Translations under genes and position numbers: made by a program | The notes under the pieces: generated by a model | What the model saw: the letters and a program-made list of their open reading frames with translations, nothing else | Databases searched by the model: none | Told to the model about the DNA's origin: nothing | In this document: piece after piece, positions 28,101 to 40,100 of the stretch | Layout of the letters: each line of letters opens with the position of its first letter | Numbering within the stretch: the stretch's first letter is position 1 | Assembly (NCBI GenBank): GCA_029207755.1 | Contig: JARCOQ010000011.1 | Location: 25,175,712 to 25,239,711 of the forward strand | Direction of reading: 5' to 3' | Length of the DNA stretch: 64,000 nt | Origin: Chamaea fasciata | Taxonomy: Eukaryota > Chordata > Aves > Passeriformes > Sylviidae

Positions 28101-31100
28101 AGCCATGCTGCTGACCATCCCCTGCTCCCGCTTTGAGCTGGGAAAGCCTGTGGAGTTTTTATAGCCATGTCACCTGGGGCACCCTGGGGCAGCTCTGCAG
28201 AAGTTCCATCCCCTCCTGAATGACCACGCCGTTCCTCAGCCTGGAGAACCCTTGAGCATTTCAAAGGCTGGACAGGCAGTCACAGGGAATGAGGAGAAAT
28301 GAGAGGGACAAAGCATGAAGCAGCAGGGAGATAAATGGAAGGAACTAAGTGTAAGGAAATTCCAAGTATCCCAGCTGTGGTACAAAAGTCCGAGGAGTGT
28401 GAAAGAACATCGTTGTTCCTAGGAAAAGGTGAGTGTTTGTTGGCAAAGTTTGTAGTGAGAACACAACATCAGCCTTCTACCTGGAAAGTGGGAGTCGGGA
28501 GCTCCAGGAAGGTTTTAGGAGGGACTTTCAGTCTCCTTGTCCAATACTTGACCAAAAGATAAACCGAAGCTGCTTGGTTTATCTGCAAAATTTTTATTGT
28601 CTTCCCAACCCCACATAGCGTATGAGCTGCTGTAACAGAATAGCAAAAGGGAAGCTGCTGAAAAGAAAAAGTATTTTGACACAGAGCAAGCTAAAGCAGT
28701 TCGAAATGATGGAGAAGAGAGTGCTCCAAGAGGAGGTGCTGTGTGTAAGTGGTTTGTTGTTGCAGCAGATTCAGCTTGGGCTTCCTCTCTTTCAGTGGGT
28801 TATGTCATTGTTTGATTTGGTGTTCCTTCAAACCCAGCCAGCTGCAGCCATCCACAGTGCACTGCCTCTGTTATCTGCTTTGGGACGTGTACAAAGCGCT
28901 CGCTCAGGATGTCAGATGGATGGGATGGAGATGGGGGGTGGCTGTATTTTACTAAGAAAGCCCTTTTCTGCCTTCTGATGGACCAACTGCGTGTTCACGG
29001 TAGGAATTCGCTCAGATCTCCAGCCAGTAAAGTAGGAGTTGTTTTTGCTGTCCTCCAGCAGTAGCAGCGAAGAAGCGGAGAAAAACAAACCCAACGTGTC
29101 ACTTAGCCTCCATTTGTCCCTTGCATCCAGCCTTTTATTTCCCTTGCTGGTTGTTACTGATCTTATTTTCCTTTCTCCATCCCAGTGAAAAACATCGATG
29201 CCAACAATAATGGAGAGCAGGGAGGATTGGATACCCTTACATTTATTTTTAAAACACTTTTTAGCCCAGGTGACTTCATTATGTACGTGTGATCCTGATC
29301 CGTGTGATAGCAAGTGCCTTTGGTTAAAGAAGGGTGAGCTGTGAATTTGCACTCCAGGCTTTTTGGAGTATCCTGTCCCATGGGCAGTAGAGTCCTCAAG
29401 CAGTCAAGGTGAATAGGTCAATAGGTGTGGACTGTGGGCAGGACATCTCTGAGGTGTGGGATTTAATTCATGCCTGAATCACTGTGGTGTGGAGGCAAAG
29501 CACTTCAGTTGTCCTTTGCTTTATTGTCTCAGTGAATCAGGATGACTAGGGTTTTGGTTTTTCTGATTTTAGATCTGAAAACGTGCCTTTCTGGATTTTA
29601 TACAGGGATTTCGTTTTATTTGCCTTCAGTTATTCAGGGAGTGACTTGGGTGGGATTTTTGTTTACTTTGTTTGGTTTATTTTTTATTATCTATATATGG
29701 CTTGGTCTTTAAGGATAAATAATGATGGATAAGCTCCTAGACATTAGTTGAGGTGTGTTAGCAGGAGAAATCAGATAGCAGCACTGGGAAGGCACTTAGA
29801 AATGGAAAAATTGTGATACTCATGCACAGCAATTTTTAAAGAATTAGAACATGTTTTAACAATTGCACCCAAAGTTGGATTACATCAATCTCTCTGCCTT
29901 TGTCAGGGGAGCCATAGCTGTGTTTTATCACTGGTGGTTTTTATTAGCTTTCATGTAATGAACAGAAATTTGAGATATTTAACATTTAGAAATCTCCTCC
30001 AGGCCTAATTAATAATCTTCCTTGGTGTATTATAGGTTTGCATGGTGTGATTGTTTGGAATATAATTTTTTTTTTTTCCACGAGTTTTTTTTATTCTGAA
30101 GGGCTCCCTGTTCTGCCCAGTGTGGAAATGGTGCTGGGAAGAGTTTTTTAAAGCCCTGTGACCCTGGATTTGCCCTTCCCAGTGTCACAGCTGTCAGCCA
30201 GCAGCAGCCTGGCAGTTTATCCCTGACCCTGCCCTGTCCTGGGCTGCCTCCCTGACAGACTGGAGAGCCGCATCAAACTGGATTAGGCAGGAATTTGTCC
30301 TAGGTCTAATTTTATTTAATATTTTCATTAAGGGCTTGAGGGATGGAATAAGGATTGAGGCTTATTAAATTATAGTCCGTATCGGGCTCTGATAGGGTTG
30401 AGAGTGCTTGATGGGTCAGGGAAGGAGGACAAGACAGGAGAGCTCTGTAATGGCCTTCAGAGAAAAAGTTTGATCGAGGCAAGGGCCACGTACTGTGCTG
30501 CAGCTAGTTGTTCTCAAACCTGCTGGTTTTTAAATTAGGTGGTAGTTCAGGGAGGAAGAGGAGATCACAAACCCCAGGAGTCAAGTTATTCTGTAGACAA
30601 AGAGAAGAGGAAACTTCTAAGCAAGCTCTGTAACCGTGGCCTTAGTTTTGGTGCTGCCAGGACCTCAGCAGGCAGGGCTGTGCCACATCTTCGGAGGGAT
30701 GGAGACCAGTTTGAAAATGTGGCAGAGGACAGCAGCAGGTGGATCCTCTTAAAGACAGGGATGGAGAGATGAGCTTGTTTTGTTAAAGGAAGAAATTCCT
30801 GCAAGTATGTGAAAGAAGGCAACAAAGAAAGGGGTGACGAACTCGCCTGGGGCAGACGTGCAGGAAAGAAGGACTAAGTCTCAGATGCAGCAGGGGGAGT
30901 TGAGCTCATCTTCCCTTCGATGAGGAGTTAGATGCTGTGCTACTTCACCTAGAGAAGTTTGGAGATTACCGTGATCACGGGGCAGGAGGTCGTTTATCTG
31001 ATTGTCATTTATTTTGGAAAAATGGGCTAGGGAGCCGTCTCAGAGAAATGATTTGGGGATAGATGATCATGTTTCAGTGTAGGAGGATGGACTCGGTGAC

Positions 31101-34100
31101 TGTGTCACGTCCCCTCTGGTCCTGTGACTCAGCTGCTGCGTGACATCTGCAGCTTTAGGTTTGTTCTTGTACGAGGAGCTTATTAACTTACACTTCTGCA
31201 ATGCCCTGAAAGTCTGTATGTGTTCTTCTGGGTGCCTCAAGCTTTGACATCGGCAGGCAGCTCACAAAGGAGCTGGGCTGTGTTTTGAGGAGTTCGTTTT
31301 CTCGAGGGCCGTAGGTTGTGCCGTACGTGACTGATGAAAGATCTTTCCCAGCACTAAAGCCGGTCACAGCCCCGATAAATCTGGAACAAATTCTGAGAAA
31401 GCATGTCATGTTATGACTGGCATATCTGTGAGCATGGAGCTCTGCTTGAGAATTAGAGACTCGGAGTTTGCAAAGTGCTAGTGCTGATGTCATTCCCTTG
31501 GAATGGAAAGGCTGTTGAGACAGTGAATACTTTCTGTGGCCAGAAGCTAAGTCTTGAGCTGGACCTTTTCCTCTCTTCCAAGGAAAGAATGCAGAACAAA
31601 CCTAAAATGTGTATTTGCAATGGGAAAACCTTAATTAGTTTAGAGCTTTTAGCTATTTCAAACCATTTACATACACAGCTGCCGTTCATGCAAACATGTA
31701 AACTACTGATGGAAACTTCAAACTTACCTTGAACTGACTTTTTTTTTTCCGTTTTTTTTTAAAGCTGTGCTTGGTGTTTAAAAGTATGGTTGGAAAGGTC
31801 TGAAAATTATATTTGTGCTGTACGTGCAGGAAGGAACATAGGCACAGGCTAACAGAAGCGTAGGATAAAAGGCTTTAGTTCAGCAAGACTTGACACTGAA
31901 ACCCTGTTAGCAGCAAACAGCTGCTGAGAAAGTGTTCCGTTTTTAGGGGCATTTACTGCTGGTTGTATCTATAGAGTTTTGTTTATGATTCAAAACACTG
32001 AAAAAAAGAGAGGACTCGATGTGGTCCAGGTCTTTCAGCTGGCTTTTCTGCAATGAAGGATTAGCCTGGAACACTGGATCCAAAGAACCCTCAGCCTGGG
32101 AATTAGAACCTAATGCTGTAGCTTGGGAGTGCTGCAGTATCTCTCAGACAGTGAGATTAGCAGGGTAACTCGGATTTTTGTACTGTCCCTCAGAGGACCC
32201 CACTGAGCATTCACAAGGAATTCATCCACACCCCCAGCTTCCTCCTAGGAGGGAGACTTCTGCCATGACAGATGTGGGGAGCAGATGTTGGGAGGAAAAG
32301 TTAAAATGGGACAATGACCTGAAGTGTTAGTTGGGCTCTTCCTTGGCGTGTCTGAGCTTCTGTTCCCGATGGCCAGGGAGGAAAGCAGCTCCTGCTGCCT
32401 GCCCCAGCGTCTGGGGGCTTTGACCTACAGAGATTTTCTGTCTTCCTGTCAGATACTCAGCTCTCAGTCAGCTGAGGGAGAGGAAGGGACAAAGACTGAA
32501 ATGCGGATCAACTGTCTGTTATTCAGGGACACTTAGGGACTACCAGGGTGGTAAATCATGCTCAGCCACCCGCCACCTTTCCTAGGTTGCTTTTTTGAAC
32601 CTGGATCGCCTGGTTTACATCAAGACTTGGCCATTTCTTGCTGCTGTTCTTGCCCACTTTTCCACCACTGCGTCTGCGATGTCCAGCAGATGCTCCCTGT
32701 CCCTAAATACTCCAGTGAGCTAATCTGGAGTACAGTCCTTGGTGGCTGCTGAGTAACAACAGAGAGACAGGAGGAAAGGCCTTCCAGCAGCTCTGTGTTA
32801 TCAGATAGAGCTTATCAGATGGTTTCTTTCTTGCTGTATGTCTTCTATTTCAGAAGGCTTTCTTCTCTTTTTTGGCTGGGAAGGAAGATGTTGAGCTTGA
32901 TACTCAGATTGGCAGGTCAGAGCAACTTCCCTACTGAGGGAGGGCTTTGGGACAGGTCTCCTTCTCCTTAGCTTAGTCTAGCTCAGGAGACTGTGAATAA
33001 TCGTGTTTATTACAGAAAGGAAGTCAGCCATCCATAGAAGCCTGAGGTTTTTTTATGGCTCTTGAAATGGGAAACTAAGTATTTGAAATACTGTAAATAC
33101 TGTAATACTTGATAACCACTGCCGAGGTCCCCTTTCAACCTGCGGTGTTCTCTGATGCTATTGTAGACACTGCTTGTGGATATTTACTGCTTTCTGCCTT
33201 TAATCTCTGCTTTTTGATTTGTTATATGTGTCCCATTCCCTCTCTCCCTCTCCCCAAACTCTTTGAAGAAGACTTGTCTTCTTCCACCTCCAGCTTATCT
33301 GTATGAACACATAAATGTCCATCTTGACCTCCTAAATGGCCACACGTCTGTCATAACCCAAGGCTTCTGTATCTGGTACCCAGAGCCTTCTGTGTGAACA
33401 GGATACACAGTTGGGACACTAATGTAAAAAAATTCCCTGAGTAGGATACTTCATTGAAAAGTTTGATTGAAGTAATTATTTATTTGCTGGGCACAGCCAC
33501 CTCCCTTAAGTCTTGGAGTCAGTTCCTGTGCCTGGAGCCGTTTGAACCCTCAGCCCTGACCTGCAGAGGGTCGGAGGACTCAGTTACTGTACACAGCAAT
33601 CACCTTTCATGGGAGAGGGAAATGAGATTTCTTCGGGCTTCGGGGTTTGTTTTCCTCTCCTGCTCAGTGTGACAGAGCATCCTTGCTAGAAAGCAGAGAG
33701 GAGGGAAGAAAATGCAGTCCACATGTTTGGGATTTAAGGTTGAGAGTGATTCACGCTCAGCTTCTGGGGGTTGTAATTAGGGGTGACATAATAACCATAA
33801 ACTTTCGATAAAATAGTAGCAGCTTTTTTGTTACACTCAGAGCTGCCGAAGCTGCTTCTGATTAGCATCCCTTCGAGATAAGCCTGCAGGATCTCCACAG
33901 TGTGCAGATCTGGCTCCAGGCTTTTGTGGCACAGTTCAACTTCTTTACTGATGCTGAAAAGAACCCTGCATTCTGAAACCCCCCCAAATTTTGACATTTT
34001 CATTTGGATCATCATCTCAGCCTTCTCCTTAGCCATTTTAGTCCCTGTGTGTAATTTTGAAATCAGTATTATCATATTCGGACTCAATCCTGCTGGTTTA

Positions 34101-37100
34101 TGCTCTTTATAATACACTCCGAGGGTTATCTGCCATGGAAAAAAGCCCAATCTTGCTATCCTCTGCTTCTCCTGAAATATTTCTGCTCCTTTCTTTTCCA
34201 AGTGGCTGAGACTGAAAGGAATCCAGGAATGTGTGCAGCAGGAGATCTGTCATTCCCAGTCCACACCAAGGTGCATTCTTTTAGGGAGAGATGGGCATTT
34301 ACACTGGAATTCTGCCATCACTGTTCAGCCAATTCTATTTTTTGGCAGTCGAGCACATGGAATTTTTAAAAAGAAGATCTACTTTTTTAAAGGAGGTCAC
34401 AGACAAAAATAAAGACACATTCTTGGGCTACGAGAACTAGGTCAGGTTTTGGGGGAATCATTAGTGAAAGCTGTTGATCTGATCCCACCTGTTTATTAAT
34501 GTTTTTTGCCTCCTATGCCAAGTACGTCTGGCTCATTTTGCTTTAGGTGTTCTTCGGCTTTGGTGAGCAAACTTTTTGCATGAACATTTTAAAGAAGAAA
34601 AATCCATAAAAACAGGAAAATATGTTCCTGGTTTTCCATTAGAGAATACTGTAGTGGAAAGTGAGGCCTCTCTGTGCTGTCGTCCAAAAGGAATAAAGCT
34701 GCTTTGTGTCACCTCATTACTCTAAGCTGATGTTTTACCCCAAGATTGTTTTGAGGGGGGAGGATGAGGGAAAGGCTGATTCCACTGCTCAGAGGATGGC
34801 CTCTGCAGCACCTTCTGAGCAGTTCTCCCTCTAATTTAGGGGGAGCGTTTCTCAGCCTGTCGGTGCCTCTGTGTAGCCCCTGCAGGAGCTGCTGTACCAG
34901 GCACCAGGCTCAGGCAGGGAGGATGGCTCGCTGCTGGTCAGACTTTGGAATTTGCCTGGCATCACTGTTGCCTCCACAGCTGGAAGGTGGCTGTGAAAGA
35001 GCTTTGGGCATTACTCAGTTTGAGGACAGATGGCAGCAGGGTGGGTACTGGGGCTCAGGGCAGGCACCTGTGTGGCTCCCCTGGGTTTTCCCTGCATGGG
35101 ACAAGGACACTTGTCCTCTCCAGAGCCCGGGTGGACAGCCCAGTCTGCAGCTACTGGAGTGAGGGCGGCTCTGGTTGACAAACCAGGGTCAGGTTCAGCA
35201 GGAACTGAGAAACTCCTGGGCTTCTTTCACAGCGGAGTTCTGGAAACAGGGTGGTTTTACTCTCTGAATGCAGATCACGGTTGATAGCGCTGTTTGTGGA
35301 GGACTCCTCTACAAATAGTCTCACATTTCTGAATATCTGCAGTTATTGGAAATTTCATTCCCTCCTTTTTCTCCTTTAATTTTTTGTGATATTAATCCTT
35401 GTAACTGCATGCCTTAAATTCACAAGGCAGCGGATGCTCATATGCAGGTAATGTCTGTCTGTCTGTCTCCCCTATTTAGAAATTCTGAAAGAATTACTGA
35501 TGTAACTGAAGTTTTTGTTTAATTTCGGTCATTTATTTCTCTCCTCTTTCCACATTCTCTGTTTTACAGAATTTGATTCAGAAGCAAAAAGGGTTCAGGA
35601 CATTCTTTCTGGAATGGAGAAACCACAGGTATGTGATCCCAAATTGCCACGCAGGTGTACAATAGCAAATGTGAAAAGTGGATAGTGTCACAACACACTG
35701 GTGGTTTCACAGGGGGGCACCTCTGATTTTTTCCCTTAGTAGATTGTTGCCACTAACTCATTTTACTGGGATATAAAGGTGAAGGATCTCTTGTGCTCAT
35801 GGGTGTTTGAGGGCTTTGCCCACTCCAGGAAATGCACCAGTTGTCTGTTTCCAGAGGGCGATTCCCCGTATTCCTACTGTAGTGGGGAACTCAAAGCACT
35901 GGGGTGACTTGCATAGCTCTTACCCCCTCTCCCCTGGGTTTAATTTTGTCATGAGCAATTTATGTCTTTAATCATGATTAAATTAAGCTAATTCTGTTAC
36001 TCAATGGCAAATTACTATAGTCTGTGCTTGTCTGAGCCATAAAAGCTTGTAAATTATGATGGAATTGAATCACCCTGTAAATAACCCTAATGCTGAGTGT
36101 GACTGCAGTCAGGTAAGGTTATTAATAAATCTGGTTGTAAGCCCTTTTCTAGTTTGCTGTGTCAGATGAAAGCCAGAAGAGTACTGTGGGTCTGAAGGAA
36201 TGGTCCAAGCCAGCACTGGAAGAAGCAGTCGTGGGGCAGAGGGAGACAGAAATCCCAAAGCACAGCCTATCTCCTTTACTCTCCAGAGCTCAGGCCTTTC
36301 ACTGTCCAGCTGGAGAGACAGGGCACAAATAAGCAAATAAATAAAAAAAAAACAATGGTGGAAAGCTCATGGGAAGACTTGGTTCAGCTGATTGAGGCTG
36401 GTACAGAGACGTTCTGCAGTGGGAGCCTTGGCTGCAGAAGTGGCAGAGCTCAGGGAGAGCCAGGCGTGAGCACAGGCTGAGTTTTATTTTTTGGACTCTC
36501 TTCTGATGGATGGATGCTTTTGTTCTGAATAAATGCAAAAGGTGTTTGGTCTTAAATTGCTCCTTCAGTAGGTGCTGGTGTCCTGGCATGGGCAGGAGCT
36601 GGTTCAAAGCCAGCCACAATCTAAGCCAGGCCTGCAGAATTGATAAACATCAGCTTGAGCTCCTGTGCACAAGGGGAAGTCGCTTCACTGTGTGTGGAAA
36701 CAAGTGACAGTACTGGGCTGGAGACTTCAAAGAAGTGTTTCAGGGTGCTCAGAAGGGAAGAAAGTGCGCTTAGCACAGAATTAGGCCCGTTTGTTGTACA
36801 GAAGGAGTCAATATTCTTGTACCAAGGATCACCTTGGTACAAATGTTACTCATTTGGTCAATAGCCACAGCCAGGTGCTTTTACAAAGATCCAGAGAGCT
36901 GACAAGAAAAATGTGTTGTTTCATACTTTTATCTTTCAAGGTAAGAAGAGAAGCTATTAGAGCAATTTGCAGGATTCTGAGATCTGTACAATTAGATTTA
37001 TGGTAGCCAGAACCTTTAAAGTGGAAAGAAGCCAAAAAAACAAAAGACAAAAATAGTCTTCCTTTAATCGTACCAAAAATAGGATTTCAAAAAAAAAAAA

Positions 37101-40100
37101 AAATCTGAACCATGGCAAATGCTGGTTCAATAATAATGACATTTACTAAGGTGATGTTGGGGATTATCTGTTATTCTCTCTCTGTAACTTTGACATTTGT
37201 GAGTAATTAAACTCCCAGGACTCTCACAAATCATGAATTGCTGTGAATGATTCTCTGTGTGTGTGTAGTCAGTACTACATCTGATAGAAATATTTCATAT
37301 TATGCATAAATAATCATCTTGGGTCATGTTTCTTGGCAAATCTTATGCATATACAAATAAAAAAATAAAGCAATATATAGGAAAGCAATAGTGAAGAAAG
37401 AAATGCAAAGCAAAAGAGCAGAGTGGGGAGTCAGTGACAAGTGGGTGATGCTGTGTGAGCAGCACATGGATTTGATTTGTCCAAGTGGGCAGCTCCCTCC
37501 ATCCACGGGGGGATGAAGCCATCCAAAGGGATTAGCCTTGTGAGCAACTCCTGCAGGACAGCTATCACTGGGAGGTGTCTGGATCACACAGGTACCTCTC
37601 TGAGTACAAAATAAACACACTTGAAAAATGATTACTTCGTGAAAGCTCTGTTTTCAATAATAGATACTGGTACCTGTTGAGAGATGTGCAGCCAAGCTGT
37701 AAATTTAATCGGAGCTTTGTCCCTTTAACAGTCACAGTTTTACGAGGCACCTTTTGCTTTTAATCCCCCGTGGTTTTGTGTCAACTGAAATAAGTTTTTC
37801 ATTCACATCATCACAGGCGAAGTGAGCATTCTCTGAAACAAATGCCTCGGTGAGGGCAGGGAAACCTCACTCTGGGTATCTGAAATGGCTGCATCCCACA
37901 GCCGAGGGGCTTGGGGGGACATCACCCCCATGGGGAATCACCAGGGCCCTGTCAAACCACAGCTCAGACATCAGCCTGGCTTTCCTAAAGGCAGCCCCCT
38001 CCCGCTGACTCGCTCTGCAGCGAAACTCATATTTAATCGCTGGGGCTTTTTGCCTGAAATTGCAGGATTAGGGACATAATTTAAAAGCAGAATCTCAACC
38101 CAGTAATAACTGTGAGTTCATTTGACCCCCAAGCCTTTCAAACCGTGCCCTCGAGGGAGTAAATGAATGTTGCTTGCAGTGTAGTTCACACAGATACAAT
38201 GAGCCCCCGAACCACACGATGCCTGTGAATGCTAACCCGGAATTTGAAAGATAATGAAAGTTGTACAGAAACATTTTTCATTACCTGAAAGACGGGAAGG
38301 GCCGATACTCATCAGTCTTGTACCCTTATTGAAGTGGTGCAGGAGTTGGATTCTTTCCCAGGGGCTTTATGGAATAATTATTTACACCACTGAGTTTTGA
38401 TAGAGCAGAAAGGAGGCATTTACTGTGTAAACTGAGAAGTTTTCAGAAACTAATTAACTGCGCTTTTCACCAGACCTACAGAACTCCTTGTGGGAGAATC
38501 TTTTGTCAGGTCTCAGCTAAAAGGCCAAGCCAGCCCTCTTCAAAGCAAGCACAGGGATTTTGGGGACAGACTGGGGGAACTCGGAAGCAGCACGAAGGTT
38601 TACCTGCCCAGCCTGGGAAGAGATGCTCTGGCTGCTTAGATCTTGTCAGATGGAATTAGTGCACTGTTAATGAACAGTAATAAGCTCTTTTTACTGATGG
38701 TGAAGTATTTCTGTCTGCAAGTTCAGAAGGGCCATTAAGCCCACCGTTGTGGTGGTAGCTGGGCTGTTCTCACAGCAAGGAGAGGGCTGGTCCAGGTCTG
38801 AACCTTTGGAAAGGTGTTTGTGTAAATTAGAAAAGTTGGAGGTAAAGATAGCGAACTGCTTTACAAGTGCCTGCTTGTTATTCTCAACGTATCATAACCC
38901 CATTTATTTAACTTGGCTTTTTTCACAGCAAAGCTAGTGTTTCCTGCTCCAGGTAGGAGTTCCTGGGTGTACTGAGTGGTGGCTTTGGCCATGAAAGGAG
39001 ATTCTGGCAGGTAACTGTGATAGAGTATCAGCCTGTTGGTCAGGGAGCAGCAGATAGGGTTATCTCCAGCCACACAAATAAATCCATTCCCAGCTGACGT
39101 GCTCAGCCCAGGGAGGGAGTAGATTTGCCTTTTCTGACTTATCTCGCAGACAGTGACCCCTCACTTGCTTTCCTGCACTTGCTGTATGTGCTCAGTGCAG
39201 CTAAGGCTGGTATTTAACAATTTCTGGTGTTTATTTTTAAACCTCCAGCAGCAGTTGCTGTGTACCTACGAGCTCCAAGGCAGCCACTCCGGGTGCTCCT
39301 TCCTCTGAAATTAATGCTGTAGCTGGAGCAGCTTAGCAACTGCCTTTGGACTTTCATCCTCTGCGTGCTGGCTTCAGAGTAACAGTCTGAGTTTCTAGCA
39401 GTTAGCCCACAAGATACTTTCTCTTATTTTAAGAAACCCAAGAGCTAACTTCTTGCAGATTGCTGAAGTTCGTGGAGGGCCAGAGTTTTGCCGTATGTGG
39501 AGTATATACGTGTGTCCTTGGGAGTAGTCATAGAGAAAAACATTTCAATAGAACATTGGCAGGATATCGTGCCTCCAGCTCCAAGTCTGTCTGAATTTAT
39601 GAAAAACAATTATGCAAGCATATTTCCATAATAAAAGAAACTGCATGTTGATGGGCTGAGCTGGCATAGTAGTGATGTCTGTTAAAAAAAACCCTAAAAT
39701 CTATTTGGATCTAGTTAATCAGTTGTTTGATCAAAATATTATTTTAAAGGCAGGTTTTTAGCTCTTGAGTATCTTTGCTACAATTTCATTTACATACGTG
39801 CGTGTGTGTGTATACATGTATGTGTATATCTCAAAGAAATTAACTTATTTGTCTTACTTGAATTCTCTAAGAATTCAAGATTCTTACAAGGTATCTTATC
39901 CAGCATCAGGGTTAACTCCTCCAAGATTTTAAAATCAACATTGATTTCAGGAAAATACGATAAGAAAATGCTGTGAGAGCAAGAATTTTATAATAAAATA
40001 ATTTGCATGGCCATGTTTTTTACGAAGAAAACTTGATGCTACTTAAACCTTCTTGCCTTAAAACTTACTTTTCACATTAGGTTGAACAAAGGTTTTCTTT

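Larger units (their letters stand above)
16896..35569 (+). other. FNDC3B: Intron C-D, 18.7 kb, largest in window
   Basis: No coding exon recognised. Contents seen: (TA)n at 19145-19179, a CR1 LINE 3' fragment at 19812-20197, an A20 tract at 25151-25170, T-rich low-complexity DNA around 25836-25886, a doubtful CR1 relic at 30310-31130, and a 155-codon antisense open frame at 33734-34201 with no recognised family. The rest appears to be unique intronic sequence. It ends with a long pyrimidine tract and TTTTACAG at 35562-35569. Confidence 0.75.

Noticed and set aside
27704..28264. 186-codon antisense open frame
   Set aside because: Low-complexity Pro/Ser/Ala translation, overlapping sense frames, no splice or start context and no family.
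36817..36842. Bacterial-type terminator
   Set aside because: A hairpin exists, but the genome is vertebrate, the stem is not followed by a T-run, and it lies inside an intron.
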